64,000 nucleotides of DNA from Seongchinamella unica (GTDB taxonomy: Bacteria > Pseudomonadota > Gammaproteobacteria > Pseudomonadales > Halieaceae), in NCBI RefSeq assembly GCF_004354085.1, contig NZ_SMSE01000004.1, forward strand, positions 372,001 through 436,000, written 5' to 3'. Position numbers and translations under genes: made by a program. Positions 37,526 to 46,049 of this stretch are shown here, in pieces; positions within the stretch are counted from its first letter, which is position 1; each line of letters starts with the position of its first letter. The notes under the pieces were generated by a model, which saw nothing but the letters and a program-made list of their open reading frames with translations, did not search any database and had not been told where the DNA came from.

Positions 37526-39262
37526 TCAGTGGCCAGTGGCCTCTCCTGACCCCACCGGGATCCGGATATGCTCCACCATTTCCTGCACATGCTCGGGAGG
37601 CGCCGCAGTCACCTTGGAAACGGCAAAGGCGACAGCGAAGTTCACCACTGCACCGACCACACCGAAGGCGTTGGGCTCAATACCCATGAACCAGTTGGCC
37701 GGCGTGTCGCCCAGGAACGCGGTTCCCGGGATAAACATGATGCCCTTGTGCTGGAACACGTAGAACAGGGTAACGCTGATACCGGCAACCATACCAGCAA
37801 TCGCGCCTTCCTTGGTGATACCCTTGGAGAAGATACCCATCATCAATGCCGGGAATATCGAGGACGCCGCCAGACCAAAGGCCAGGGCCACCGTCCCCGC
37901 CGCGAATCCGGGCGGATTCAATCCCAGATAGCCGGCTCCGGCAATCGCTACCGCCATGGCGATACGGGATGCGTTCAGCTCTGCCTTTTCACTGATATCC
38001 GGTGCAATCATGCCCTTGAGCAAGTCGTGGGAAATTGCCGAGGATATCGCCAGCAGCAGACCGGCAGCTGTCGACAATGCCGCCGCCAGACCGCCCGCTG
38101 CCACCAGGGCAATAACCCAGTTGGGCAGTTTGGCGATTTCGGGGTTGGCCAGCACCATGATGTCGTTGTCGATTTTCACCATCTCGTTGGTGGCCGTGTC
38201 GGCAGAGTACTGGATCAAACCGTCGCCGTTCTTGTCCTCGAACTGGAGCAGACCCGTCTTCTCCCAGTTCTTGAACCACTCGGGGCGCTCTTCATAGGCC
38301 AGGTAGTTACCGGGTTCCGGCTCGATGGTTTGCATCAGGTTCAGGCGAGCCATGCCAGCAACCGCAGGTGCGGTGGTGTAAAGAATCGCGATGAACACCA
38401 GCGCCCAGCCAGCCGAGGACCGTGCATCCTTGACCTTGGGTACGGTGAAGAAGCGGATGATGACGTGCGGCAGGCCCGCAGTACCGATCATCAGCGACAT
38501 GGTGTAGGCGAACATATTGATGCCACTCAGGCGCACGTTGGTCGTGTACTCCTTGAAGCCCAGGTCCGTCACCACCATATCCAGCTTGTCCAGCAGATAC
38601 ACGTCTGTACCCACCAGAGTACTACCCAGGCCCAACTGGGGAATGGGATTACCGGTGAGTTGCAGGCTGATGAAGATAGCGGGAATGGTATAGGCCAGAA
38701 TCAACACACAGTACTGGGCGATCTGGGTATAGGTAATGCCTTTCATGCCACCCAGTACCGCATAGAAGAACACGATGGTCATACCCACATACAGTCCGGT
38801 GTCGTAGTCCACTTCCAGGAAGCGGGAAAAAGCGACACCCACACCTTTCATCTGGCCGATGACGTATGTCACTGAACAGATAATCAGGCAGACTACCGCC
38901 ACCGCCCGCGCCGACTTGGAGTAGAAGCGGTCACCGATAAACTCGGGCACGGTGAACTTGCCGTACTTGCGCAGATAGGGCGCCAGCAACATGGCGAGAA
39001 TCACATAACCGCCGGTCCAGCCCATCAGGAACACCGAACCGCCATAGCCGCCGTAGCTGAGTGCAATCAGGCCGGCCATGGATATAAACGATGCCGCAGA
39101 CATCCAGTCCGCCGCGGTCGCCATACCATTCTGTACCGGATGAATACCACCACCAGCGACGTAGAAATCCTTGGTGGTTCCCGCCCTGGCCCAGATGGCA
39201 ATGCCAATGTAGAGGGAGAACGTCAGCCCCACTACGATATACGTTAAAGTTTGAAGTTCCAT
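37526..39262 (-). CDS. Sodium/solute symporter, VC_2705 subfamily (acetate-permease-like)
   Basis: Inner-membrane symporter of 578 residues, SSS family, close to acetate permease ActP but of the subfamily paired with a small DUF4212 subunit. Features include DFYVAGGGIHPVQNGMATAADWMSAASFISMAG near 32-64, RKYGKFTVPEFIGDRFYS and GGLAAALSTAAGLLLAISSAISHDLL near 395-420. A loop at 343-354 reads DKNGDGLIQYSA, an EF-hand-like calcium loop. The small-subunit gene lies 11 bp upstream. Likely substrate is acetate or another short carboxylate, inferred from family and from the neighbouring regulatory genes. Confidence 0.92.
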   Translation of the reverse strand: MELQTLTYIVVGLTFSLYIGIAIWARAGTTKDFYVAGGGIHPVQNGMATAADWMSAASFISMAGLIALSYGGYGGSVFLMGWTGGYVILAMLLAPYLRKYGKFTVPEFIGDRFYSKSARAVAVVCLIICSVTYVIGQMKGVGVAFSRFLEVDYDTGLYVGMTIVFFYAVLGGMKGITYTQIAQYCVLILAYTIPAIFISLQLTGNPIPQLGLGSTLVGTDVYLLDKLDMVVTDLGFKEYTTNVRLSGINMFAYTMSLMIGTAGLPHVIIRFFTVPKVKDARSSAGWALVFIAILYTTAPAVAGMARLNLMQTIEPEPGNYLAYEERPEWFKNWEKTGLLQFEDKNGDGLIQYSADTATNEMVKIDNDIMVLANPEIAKLPNWVIALVAAGGLAAALSTAAGLLLAISSAISHDLLKGMIAPDISEKAELNASRIAMAVAIAGAGYLGLNPPGFAAGTVALAFGLAASSIFPALMMGIFSKGITKEGAIAGMVAGISVTLFYVFQHKGIMFIPGTAFLGDTPANWFMGIEPNAFGVVGAVVNFAVAFAVSKVTAAPPEHVQEMVEHIRIPVGSGEATGH

Positions 39263-39273
39263 GTCGGGCTCTC

Positions 39274-39543
39274 CTATTCGTCTTCTTCCACGCCGAACTC
39301 ACGGTCCAGCGCAGACATTTTTTTCGCGTAGTAGAAAATCAATCCTACGAACACGTAGATGGAGCCCTGTTGGGCAAACCAGAAGCCAAGCTTGTAGCCG
39401 CCGATCTGGATCTGGTTGAGGACATCAAAAAGGATTATGCCGAAACCGTAGCTGACGACGAACCAGATCACCATCAACTTGACCATAAGGGACAAGTTGC
39501 GGCGCCAGTACTCCTTCGCCTGATCTTCGTTTAATGGGGACAT
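39274..39543 (-). CDS. DUF4212 symporter small subunit
   Basis: An 89-residue membrane protein with two hydrophobic segments (LMVIWFVVSYGFGIILFDVL and QGSIYVFVGLIFYYAKKM). EYWRRNLSLMVKLM at the N-terminus and the GFWFAQQGSIYVFV stretch are the family signature. The ATG at 39543 follows GGAGGTG and is preferred over an earlier in-frame start. It is the first gene of the symporter operon and lies divergent from the porin gene, with the operator-rich region between. Confidence 0.93.
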   Translation of the reverse strand: MSPLNEDQAKEYWRRNLSLMVKLMVIWFVVSYGFGIILFDVLNQIQIGGYKLGFWFAQQGSIYVFVGLIFYYAKKMSALDREFGVEEDE

Positions 39544-39616
39544 CACACACCTCCTGTCGGTGTTGTTATCGTTACATGCCACCCGGATGGTACTCCGGGA
39601 CGGGTGTAGTTACTCT

Positions 39617-39630
39617 TAGACCTTGGTCTA
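39617..39630. promoter_or_regulatory. Operator A (14-bp imperfect palindrome), symporter side
   Basis: TAGACCTTGGTCTA, with perfect 6-bp arms TAGACC/GGTCTA around TT. On the minus strand a -10-like TACCAT (39592-39587) lies 24 bases downstream, and the small-subunit ATG another 43 bases on. This is the geometry of an activator bound over a poor -35 box. It is one of six related sites in the symporter-porin-regulator region. Confidence 0.65.
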
Positions 39631-39689
39631 TCGAGACCACGGACGACTTACCCTGCCTATAGTCACACTTTGCTAGCAAACCGATAAAT

Positions 39690-39743
39690 TAGACCTTGGT
39701 CGACGGCTTTCCCTGCCGACCAAGGTCGATCGACCAAAGTCCA
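39690..39743. promoter_or_regulatory. Operators B, C and D upstream of the porin
   Basis: Three more copies of the 14-bp palindrome: B TAGACCTTGGTCGA (39690-39703), C CCGACCAAGGTCGA (39716-39729) and D TCGACCAAAGTCCA (39730-39743). C and D abut directly. B and C are themselves inverted with respect to each other and can fold as one hairpin. D ends 22 bases before a -10-like CAGACT (39766-39771), about 35 bases before the porin ATG at 39807. A separate near-palindrome TTGGTTTTAAACCAA lies at 39745-39759. Confidence 0.65.
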
Positions 39744-39806
39744 ATTGGTTTTAAACCAAAATCGGCAGACTCTGTCCGGGTCAATCGACCACACACGGAG
39801 AAGGTT

Positions 39807-40907
39807 ATGTCTCACATAAAAATCAAGACTCTCACCGCTGCTGTCGCACTGTGCTCGGCACCGCACGCTTTTTCAGGCTATACATTCGATCTGGGCGACG
39901 GCAACCAACTCACCTTCGGCGGCTACCTCAAGGCCGATGTGCGCTACGTAGACGGTGATATCGGCTACCAGGATTACTGGCGCGGCAATAACCCGGGGTT
40001 TGAAGACACCTCCAAGACCCATTTCAACGTCAAGGAAACTCGCTTCAACACCAAGTACACCCACGGTGACGTCACCGCATTCATCGAGATGGACTTTTAC
40101 GGTGGCGACGGTAACGAGGTCGCCACCAACGGCACCAATCCCCGCCTGCGCCATGCGTTTATCGATTACAAGGGCTGGCGGGCAGGGCAGTTCTGGTCCA
40201 CCTTCACCCCGCTCAAGGCCTTCCCGGACGCCCTGGATTTCGGCGGCCCGATTGTCGGTGAGGTGTTTATCCGCCAGCCGATGATTCGCTATTCCACCGG
40301 CGGTTTCAGCATTGCGCTGGAAAACCCGGAGACCTGGGGTGGCGATACGCCCACCGGTGTTAACTCCAACGGCGGCGGCTCCACCGGCATCGATAACGAT
40401 GAGGATATCCCAGACCTGGTCGCCACCTACGCCTTCAAAGGTGACTGGGGTGAAGTACAGGCCGGCGTACTCGCGCGCAAGCTCGAACAGGGCGGTGTCG
40501 ATAAGAGTGCAATTGCAGGTAACATCGGCGGCAAGATAAATATCGGCAAAGACGATATTCGCTTCCAGGTCAACGTGGGCGAGTCCGGCCGCTACATTGG
40601 TGCAGGAATGGTAAGGGACATTGTTCTCGATCCCGACAGCGGCAGAAAGAAGGTCGAAGACACCACCGCCTTTACAATCGCCTACCGTCACCTGTGGAGC
40701 GACAAGTGGCGCAGTACTCTCTACTACGGCGAAGCCACCACCGATGTACTGGAGCTCGATCGCTCCCACTGGGGTGTCAACCTGATCCGCCAGCTGACAC
40801 CGGCCCTGTCGGTGGGCGGCGAGTTGGGCCAGTTCTCGGTCGATGACGATCTGGGTGAGACCGGCGACTCCAACTACTTCCAGGTCTCCTTCAAGTTCGG
40901 TATCTAG
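39807..40907 (+). CDS. Outer-membrane porin, DcaP-like
   Basis: A 366-residue trimeric-type porin. The signal peptide ends near HAFSG; the mature start YTFDLGDGNQLTFGGYLKAD is typical of DcaP-like porins. TRFNTKYTHGDVTAFIEMDF near 85 and RAGQFWSTFTPL near 128 are barrel strands, and the last strand ends YFQVSFKFGI with aromatic preterminal residue expected for BAM recognition. The ATG at 39807 follows GAGAAGG. It probably admits dicarboxylates or small organic acids, inferred from family and from shared operators with the symporter. Confidence 0.9.
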   Translation: MSHIKIKTLTAAVALCSAPHAFSGYTFDLGDGNQLTFGGYLKADVRYVDGDIGYQDYWRGNNPGFEDTSKTHFNVKETRFNTKYTHGDVTAFIEMDFYGGDGNEVATNGTNPRLRHAFIDYKGWRAGQFWSTFTPLKAFPDALDFGGPIVGEVFIRQPMIRYSTGGFSIALENPETWGGDTPTGVNSNGGGSTGIDNDEDIPDLVATYAFKGDWGEVQAGVLARKLEQGGVDKSAIAGNIGGKINIGKDDIRFQVNVGESGRYIGAGMVRDIVLDPDSGRKKVEDTTAFTIAYRHLWSDKWRSTLYYGEATTDVLELDRSHWGVNLIRQLTPALSVGGELGQFSVDDDLGETGDSNYFQVSFKFGI

Positions 40908-40920
40908 GCCCTCGGACTGA

Positions 40921-40954
40921 AAAAAGGCTGGCCCGACGGGGCCAGCCTTTTTTT
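40921..40954 (+). terminator. Intrinsic terminator after the porin
   Basis: A 14-bp perfect stem (40921-40934 and 40939-40952, core AGGCTGGCCC) with loop GACG and a run of seven T ending at 40954, beginning 14 bases after the porin stop. The A-run on the left lets it also act for leftward transcripts. Confidence 0.92.
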
Positions 40955-40971
40955 GGTTCCTCGTACATAAG

Positions 40972-41113
40972 CGGGGAGGGTCAGCTGGCCAGACTCTCTG
41001 GCTAAGCGGCCACTGCAGTCGTGGTATACCCCCTGCGTTCGAACCCCCTTTAACTCACTTCGGGGGTATACCACGACTGCGGTGTCCGATCAGTCAGCAA
41101 GGCACCCTCCCCG
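40972..41113. repeat. 142-bp element with nested terminal and internal inverted repeats
   Basis: Outer arms CGGGGAGGGT (40972-40981) and ACCCTCCCCG (41104-41113) are perfect 10-bp inverted repeats. Inside, arms at 41011-41033 and 41062-41084 match at 22 of 23 bases (core GTCGTGGTATACCCCC) around a 28-base centre containing TTCGAA. No open frame is supported. It sits between the porin terminator and the convergent DUF2057 gene. The nested structure resembles a miniature inverted-repeat element or extragenic palindrome; copy number is unknown. Confidence 0.6.
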
Positions 41114-41183
41114 GAAATGCGCGATGAGCCTTTTTTTTGCCTGTCTCTCCACGTTGGCCTGACAACCCGCCATGACGTACTAC

Positions 41184-41846
41184 TCAGAGCTGGTCGATCG
41201 CCCAGCCAAGAAATTCCTTGCGCGTTTTCTCATCAGCACGCCGCCACCATAGCTGCAACATGTCCGCCGGTGACGCGCCGGCGGTATCGATGGGCAGCGG
41301 CGCCGCGGCAGGAGCCTTGCCGAATACGTTCTCAACCACGTCGGCAGAGGCTGACGGGGCCGGCGCTGGAGGGGATTCATCGCTCCCCACCCGGGTTTCG
41401 TTTCCGTAAAGGCTGGCAGCGAAATCACGGGTCACGTCGGTCCGGGTCAAGGTAAACTTCGCCGCGGCGCCATCCTCATCGGTGATAACGACCTCGGGGG
41501 CTGCGGCGAATTCCCTCGGATTCCGGATGACCTCGCCGCCCGCGGGCACCAGCACATAGTCGCCGTCATCGGATGCATCGAGGGTGATGATAAAAGCGGC
41601 CGACCTGATCGACTCCGGGGTGTCGTTGAAGTCAGATTCGATCATGTCTGAATAGCGCAGGGCAATCTCGTGGTGACCGGGGGCAAACTGCAGTTCGTCC
41701 TTGCGCATAACCAGGCTGCGCTCAATCATCTGGCCATTCAGGGCGATGAATTCAAAGGCCATGGGTATCGTCAGGCTGGCCGCGGACAGTGGCGAAGATG
41801 TCAGGGCTGCGCCGATCGCCACTGCCGCAGAAACAGATGTTTTCAT
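41184..41846 (-). CDS. DUF2057 (YccT/CsgI-like) exported protein
   Basis: A 220-residue secreted protein with a signal peptide ending near PLSAAS. LTIPMAFEFIALNGQMIERS near 25 and the C-terminal MLQLWWRRADEKTRKEFLGW agree with the DUF2057 family, whose E. coli member YccT (CsgI) is a periplasmic inhibitor of curli subunit polymerisation. A Pro/Ala-rich insert lies near 160-190. It faces the response-regulator gene, with operator E between, so it may be a member of the same regulon. Function here is unknown. Confidence 0.82.
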   Translation of the reverse strand: MKTSVSAAVAIGAALTSSPLSAASLTIPMAFEFIALNGQMIERSLVMRKDELQFAPGHHEIALRYSDMIESDFNDTPESIRSAAFIITLDASDDGDYVLVPAGGEVIRNPREFAAAPEVVITDEDGAAAKFTLTRTDVTRDFAASLYGNETRVGSDESPPAPAPSASADVVENVFGKAPAAAPLPIDTAGASPADMLQLWWRRADEKTRKEFLGWAIDQL

Positions 41847-41906
41847 TTTCTTATCCTTTTACCGGGTGTGTCTGCCCATAATGTACTTTGTCCGGGGGAA
41901 TATTAT

Positions 41907-41949
41907 TAGACATTAGTCCAAGCAACTGCATTTTCTCGACCAAAGTCGA
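41907..41949. promoter_or_regulatory. Operators E and F between DUF2057 gene and response regulator
   Basis: E is TAGACATTAGTCCA (41907-41920) and F TCGACCAAAGTCGA (41936-41949), both versions of the 14-bp palindrome seen before the symporter and porin. E lies 23 bases before a -10-like CATTAT (41883-41878, minus strand) of the DUF2057 gene. F lies 23 bases before TACACT (41973-41978, plus strand). Both distances equal those at the symporter and porin promoters, which supports one shared activator. Confidence 0.65.
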
Positions 41950-41984
41950 ATGCCGATTTTTCCAGCCGCCCCTACACTGTAGTC

Positions 41985-42055
41985 GGTTAACTCTCACCCC
42001 CACAGAAGACCGTTACCGGTCTCTGCCTTCGCCGGGCCCCGTGCCCGGTTTTTTT
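41985..42055 (+). ncRNA. Candidate small RNA or attenuated leader upstream of the response regulator
   Basis: A start near 41985 is predicted from the TACACT -10 box and operator F. The segment then holds an unpaired CTCTCACCCCC stretch, a hairpin with arms AGACCG/CGGTCT (42007-42012, 42017-42022, loop TTAC) and a strong terminator CCGGGC-CCCGT-GCCCGG (42032-42048) followed by seven T (42049-42055). The product would be about 70 nt. There is no open frame of note. The terminator stands 65 bases before the regulator start on the same strand, so it ends a separate RNA or regulates read-through into the regulator. Bounds are estimates. Confidence 0.5.
42032..42055 (+). terminator. Intrinsic terminator ahead of the response-regulator gene
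   Basis: Stem CCGGGC/GCCCGG, loop of five bases, then TTTTTTT. The strand is the same as that of the gene starting at 42121, and no gene ends just before it, which is the reason to suspect a small RNA or attenuator. Confidence 0.8.
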
Positions 42056-42120
42056 ATGGCGCTTTACAGGCCACCCGCGCTTCGCGACAATAGCCGCATA
42101 ATAACAGCGGACTAACTCTC

Positions 42121-42798
42121 TTGAGCTTGCAAACTCGTTCCATCCTGGTTGCCGACGATCATCCACTTTTTCGCGCCGCACTGAAGCAGGTTCTCGGACA
42201 GATTTATCCCGATGCCGAACTCCAGCAGGCGGCCAGTGTCGGCGAATTGCAGCGACAGGTCGAGCGACAACCCGGGCTGTCACTGCTGCTGCTGGATCTG
42301 CACATGCCGGGTGCCCTCGGCTTTTCCGCCCTGTCATGGTTTATCGGCCAGCGCCCGCACACACCGGTGATTATGGTGTCCGCCAATTCTCACCCGGAGA
42401 CAGTTCGCCGTGCCATCGATCATGGCGCAGCGGGCTTTCTGTCCAAATCCACGGGCGTTGAGGCGATGGAGGACTGTATCAGCCGGGTGATGGCGGGGGA
42501 GCGAGGGCTGCACCCCGGACTGGATGCTACCGCTGCCGGTGCCAGCCTGCAGTCACTGGACGTGGCGGAAGCCCTGGCCAGCCTCACCCCACAACAATTC
42601 CGGGTAGCTTCCATGCTGGTCGAGGGCTTGCTGAACAAGCAGATAGCCTACGAACTGGATGTCAAGGAAGCCACCATCAAAGCCCACATGACAGAGATTT
42701 TTCGCAAGTTGGGCGTGCACTCCCGCACCCAGGCGGTGCTGGCGTTGGGCAGTCTCTCAGTTGATCCCCCCGAGGACCTGACTACCCCACCCTGCTGA
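42121..42798 (+). CDS. LuxR/NarL-family response regulator (CrbR/ErdR-like)
   Basis: A 225-residue response regulator. The receiver domain opens SILVADDHPLFRAALKQVL; phospho-acceptor Asp is in LLLLDLHMPG near 59, and the Lys in FLSKSTGVEAM near 107. The C-terminal HTH is LTPQQFRVASMLVEGLLNKQIAYEL-type (about 155-180), then KAHMTEIFRKLGV. The start is TTG at 42121; a second TTG at 42127 is possible and no ATG fits. It resembles the regulators (CrbR, ErdR) that control acetate metabolism in Vibrio and Pseudomonas. Linkage to the symporter operators makes it the best candidate for their activator; no sensor kinase is adjacent. Confidence 0.88.
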   Translation: MSLQTRSILVADDHPLFRAALKQVLGQIYPDAELQQAASVGELQRQVERQPGLSLLLLDLHMPGALGFSALSWFIGQRPHTPVIMVSANSHPETVRRAIDHGAAGFLSKSTGVEAMEDCISRVMAGERGLHPGLDATAAGASLQSLDVAEALASLTPQQFRVASMLVEGLLNKQIAYELDVKEATIKAHMTEIFRKLGVHSRTQAVLALGSLSVDPPEDLTTPPC

Positions 42799-42932
42799 AC
42801 AGGCTGGTTCTCTACCGGCCGCCAGGGGAGCCGCCGCACTGTTCCCTGAGTTTCACCCCCGGGCGCAGATGCCCTCCCCCTTCTGCTTCGTGATGCCGCG
42901 CTGCGCTGGATCATGGGTTATACTCGCCGACC

Positions 42933-44747
42933 ATGACCAGCGCCCTGAACATCCTCCGCAACACCTTTGGCTACGACAGCTTTCGCCCGCCCCAGGGTGA
43001 TATCATCGACACCGTGATCGCTGGTGGCGATGCGCTGGTGCTGATGCCCACGGGTGGTGGCAAGTCCCTCTGCTACCAGATTCCGGCACTTGCCCGGCCC
43101 GGTTGTGGCGTGGTGATATCACCGCTCATCGCCCTGATGCAGGACCAGGTCAGCGCCCTGCAGCAGGTGGGCGTGCGGGCTGCATTTCTCAATTCCACTC
43201 TGGATTCGGGGCGGGCCCGGGAGGTCGAGGAGGACCTGTTGCAGGGACAACTGGACCTGCTTTATATCGCACCGGAACGCTTGACCCAGGAACGTACCCA
43301 CGCCCTGTTGCAGCAGGCTCCCCTCGCCTTGTTCGCGATTGATGAAGCCCACTGCGTGTCCCAGTGGGGGCACGATTTCCGGGCTGATTACCTGCAACTG
43401 AGCCTGCTGCACGAGCAATTTCCGGATGTGCCCCGCATCGCCCTCACTGCAACGGCGGACAAGCGCACCCGGAAAGAAATTATCCAGCGGCTGGACCTGG
43501 GGGCAGCCAGGCAGTTTATCGCCGGCTTTGACCGCCCCAACATTCGCTACCGGATCGGGCTCAAGCAGAACGCCAAACAGCAACTACTGCGGTTTCTACA
43601 GGACGAACACCCCCGGGATGCGGGCATCGTCTATTGTCTCTCGCGCAAGAAAACCGAGGACATCGCCTTCTGGCTGCAGGATCAGGGCTTCAATGCATTG
43701 CCCTATCACGCCGGACTGGATGCCGCCATCAGGGCGGATTACCAGTCCCGGTTCCTGCGCGAAGACGCCGTCATCATGGTGGCCACGGTGGCCTTTGGAA
43801 TGGGTATCGACAAACCTGACGTCCGCTTTGTCGCCCACCTGGATATGCCCAAAACCGTGGAAGCTTACTACCAGGAAACAGGCCGCGCCGGTCGCGATGG
43901 AGCGCCGGCTGACGCCTGGATGGTTTACGGCCTCCAGGATGTGATCAAACTCAGGCAGATGCTTGCAGGCTCCGAGGGCAGTGAAGAGCACAAGCGCGCC
44001 GAGCAGCACCGGCTCAACGCCATGCTGGGCCTGTGTGAAATAACCTCCTGCCGGCGGCAAAGCCTGCTCAAGTATTTCGGCGAGCATCTGCAACACGCCT
44101 GTGGCAACTGCGACAGCTGCCTCGACCCGGTGGCCACCTGGGACGGTACCGAGGCGGCTCGCAAGGCCCTGTCGGTGGTCTACCGCACCGGCCAGCGCTT
44201 CGGGGTCAATCACCTGGTGGATGTGTTGCGCGGCAGTGAAGCGGAAAGAATCCACCAGTTCGACCACCAGTTGCTGCCGACCTATGGCGTCGGCAAGGAC
44301 CTGGACGCCAATCAGTGGCGGTCCGTGTTCCGTCAGCTGGTGGCCCGGGGTTACCTGCGGGTCGACATGGATCGCTTTGGCGCCCTGTGCCTCGAAGAGC
44401 AGTGCCGACCCCTGCTCCGGGGGGAAGAGAACATCCAGTTACGGCGCGACGCCGCAAAAGGACAGGGCAAACAACGCACCCGGACCGCACTGCCGGAAAA
44501 TATCGACGTCGAACTGTGGGAAGCGCTGAGGGACAGGCGCCGCGAACTCGCCGAGGACCAGGGCGTCCCGCCCTATGTTATCTTCCACGACCGAACGCTG
44601 CAGGAGATATGCCTGATACGGCCGCGAAATCTCGCCCAGTTCGGCCGCCTGTCGGGCGTCGGCGAACGCAAGCTGGACAAGTACGGGGAGTCCTTCATCC
44701 AGGTTGTTGAACACCACCTCGCAGCTGAAAGCGCGGCGCTCGGCTAG
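42933..44747 (+). CDS. recQ: ATP-dependent DNA helicase RecQ
   Basis: 3'-5' helicase of the RecF recombination pathway, 604 residues (E. coli 609). N-terminal [15 protein letters not shown], Walker [17 protein letters not shown] near 38-53, DEAH box [16 protein letters not shown] near 136, and motif [14 protein letters not shown] near 314. The RQC zinc cysteines appear in [15 protein letters not shown] and ACGNCDSC near 370-395, and a C-terminal HRDC domain follows about residue 525. Stand-alone upstream of arfB. Complete in all domains. Confidence 0.97.
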   Translation: MTSALNILRNTFGYDSFRPPQGDIIDTVIAGGDALVLMPTGGGKSLCYQIPALARPGCGVVISPLIALMQDQVSALQQVGVRAAFLNSTLDSGRAREVEEDLLQGQLDLLYIAPERLTQERTHALLQQAPLALFAIDEAHCVSQWGHDFRADYLQLSLLHEQFPDVPRIALTATADKRTRKEIIQRLDLGAARQFIAGFDRPNIRYRIGLKQNAKQQLLRFLQDEHPRDAGIVYCLSRKKTEDIAFWLQDQGFNALPYHAGLDAAIRADYQSRFLREDAVIMVATVAFGMGIDKPDVRFVAHLDMPKTVEAYYQETGRAGRDGAPADAWMVYGLQDVIKLRQMLAGSEGSEEHKRAEQHRLNAMLGLCEITSCRRQSLLKYFGEHLQHACGNCDSCLDPVATWDGTEAARKALSVVYRTGQRFGVNHLVDVLRGSEAERIHQFDHQLLPTYGVGKDLDANQWRSVFRQLVARGYLRVDMDRFGALCLEEQCRPLLRGEENIQLRRDAAKGQGKQRTRTALPENIDVELWEALRDRRRELAEDQGVPPYVIFHDRTLQEICLIRPRNLAQFGRLSGVGERKLDKYGESFIQVVEHHLAAESAALG

Positions 44748-44766
44748 CGTTACTACAGGATTACCC

Positions 44767-45186
44767 ATGAGTGGACTGGAGATATCAAGCAATGTCACCC
44801 TGCCGCTGGAGGAGATTGAGATTCAGGCTATTCGCGCGCAGGGCGCCGGCGGGCAGAACGTCAACAAGGTCTCCTCCGCCATCCACCTGCGCTTTGACAT
44901 TGGGGCCTCATCGCTACCGGATTTTTACAAACAACGGTTGGCGCAGAAGCGGGACAGCCGCATCACCGGCGATGGCGTTATCGTCATCAAGGCCCAGCGC
45001 TTCCGCAGCCAGGACCGCAACCGGGAGGACGCCCTGGACAGGTTGCGGGACATCATCCGCAGTGTCGCGGTTACCGCAAAAAAACGCCGAGCCACCCGGC
45101 CCACGCGCAGTTCCCAGAAGAAACGCATGGACAGCAAGACCAAGCGCGGCCAGCTCAAATCCACGCGTGGAAAGGTTGATTACTAG
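44767..45186 (+). CDS. arfB: Ribosome rescue peptidyl-tRNA hydrolase ArfB (YaeJ)
   Basis: Releases stalled peptides from ribosomes lacking a stop codon. The 139-residue protein has the catalytic GGQ (28-30) in RAQGAGGQNVNKVSSAIHLR and the lysine/arginine-rich C-terminal tail (RSSQKKRMDSKTKRGQLKS) that lies in the mRNA channel. Both length and motif match E. coli YaeJ (140). The ATG at 44767 lies 19 bases after recQ. Its stop codon shares CTAG with that of the convergent ThuA-like gene. Confidence 0.95.
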   Translation: MSGLEISSNVTLPLEEIEIQAIRAQGAGGQNVNKVSSAIHLRFDIGASSLPDFYKQRLAQKRDSRITGDGVIVIKAQRFRSQDRNREDALDRLRDIIRSVAVTAKKRRATRPTRSSQKKRMDSKTKRGQLKSTRGKVDY

Positions 45187-46049
45187 CGACAGTCAGCGCT
45201 CCTGTCGATCAGCCAGGCCAGGCCATTTTCCAGCAGCCGCAGGTGCTGGGGCTGGGCGAATGCAGAGCCCCAGTGTCCCATGGCGCTGTAGAGGGTCTTA
45301 CCCTCCCCGACGCAGTTGCTCCAGACGACCGGGTGATCGCCCATGCGCAGGTCATATTCTTTCCACAGGAGTTTCTGCACCGGCGTATAACTGCTCTCAT
45401 CGACGACCGCCAGCACATCAAAGCCATTCCCGCGGGGCGACTGTTCCCAGGAATACCACTCCTCTTCGTGCTGCCATTGCGGGGGCAGTCCTGCCAGCAG
45501 CGGGGATTCGGGCTGTTCGCTCACGACCGTGGCCTGCTGGGTCTGCGGTCCGAGGATATGGGCAGTAAAGCGGGCGCCGATCAGCTTTTCCAGGTACCAA
45601 TCCCAGTCACTATGAGAACCGTCGCCTGCCGCATGAATGCCCAGCCAGCCGCCGCCGGACTCCAGCCAGACCTGGAAGGCCTGTTCCTGTTCTGCGTTCA
45701 GCGTATCCCCGGTGGTGTTTAGAAAGACCACGGCGGCAAATCGGGACAACTGCTCGCGGTTAAATACTGCGCCATTTTCCGTGGCATACAGCGACCAGTC
45801 GCGCTTGCCCGCTATCTGCCGCAGCGCCACCAGGCCACCGGCAATACCATCCTTGTGCCGAAAGCCGTTGGTTTTGGTGAATACCAGAATGGCCGGCTCG
45901 CTGACTTCCCCGGGGATGACCGGCGCCGCCGTGTCGTGGGAGTGATTGGGCACAATCAGGTTCCAGGCGCCGATGTACCAGACACCCGCCAGGACCAGCG
46001 CCAGCAGCAGGACCAGTACCAGCAACAGTCTGGAAATGATTTTCACCAT
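45183..46049 (-). CDS. ThuA-domain protein, membrane-anchored
   Basis: A 288-residue protein of the ThuA-like glutamine-amidotransferase fold. An N-terminal membrane segment (LLLVLVLLLALVLAGVWYIG) anchors it. ILVFTKTNGFRHKDGIAGG near 54-72, FLNTTGDTLNAEQEQAFQ near 112-129, the WLGIHAAGDGSHSDWDWY block near 137-154 and DHPVVWSNCVGEGKTLYSAMGHW near 236 are family marks. The ATG at 46049 overlaps the stop of the upstream gene (TGATG); a GTG one codon earlier is possible. ThuA proteins act on sugars or secondary metabolites; the substrate here is unknown. Confidence 0.88.
   Translation of the reverse strand: MVKIISRLLLVLVLLLALVLAGVWYIGAWNLIVPNHSHDTAAPVIPGEVSEPAILVFTKTNGFRHKDGIAGGLVALRQIAGKRDWSLYATENGAVFNREQLSRFAAVVFLNTTGDTLNAEQEQAFQVWLESGGGWLGIHAAGDGSHSDWDWYLEKLIGARFTAHILGPQTQQATVVSEQPESPLLAGLPPQWQHEEEWYSWEQSPRGNGFDVLAVVDESSYTPVQKLLWKEYDLRMGDHPVVWSNCVGEGKTLYSAMGHWGSAFAQPQHLRLLENGLAWLIDRSADCR

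Noticed and set aside
37568-38875. 435-codon plus-strand ORF
   Set aside because: Antisense to the symporter gene; no family resemblance.
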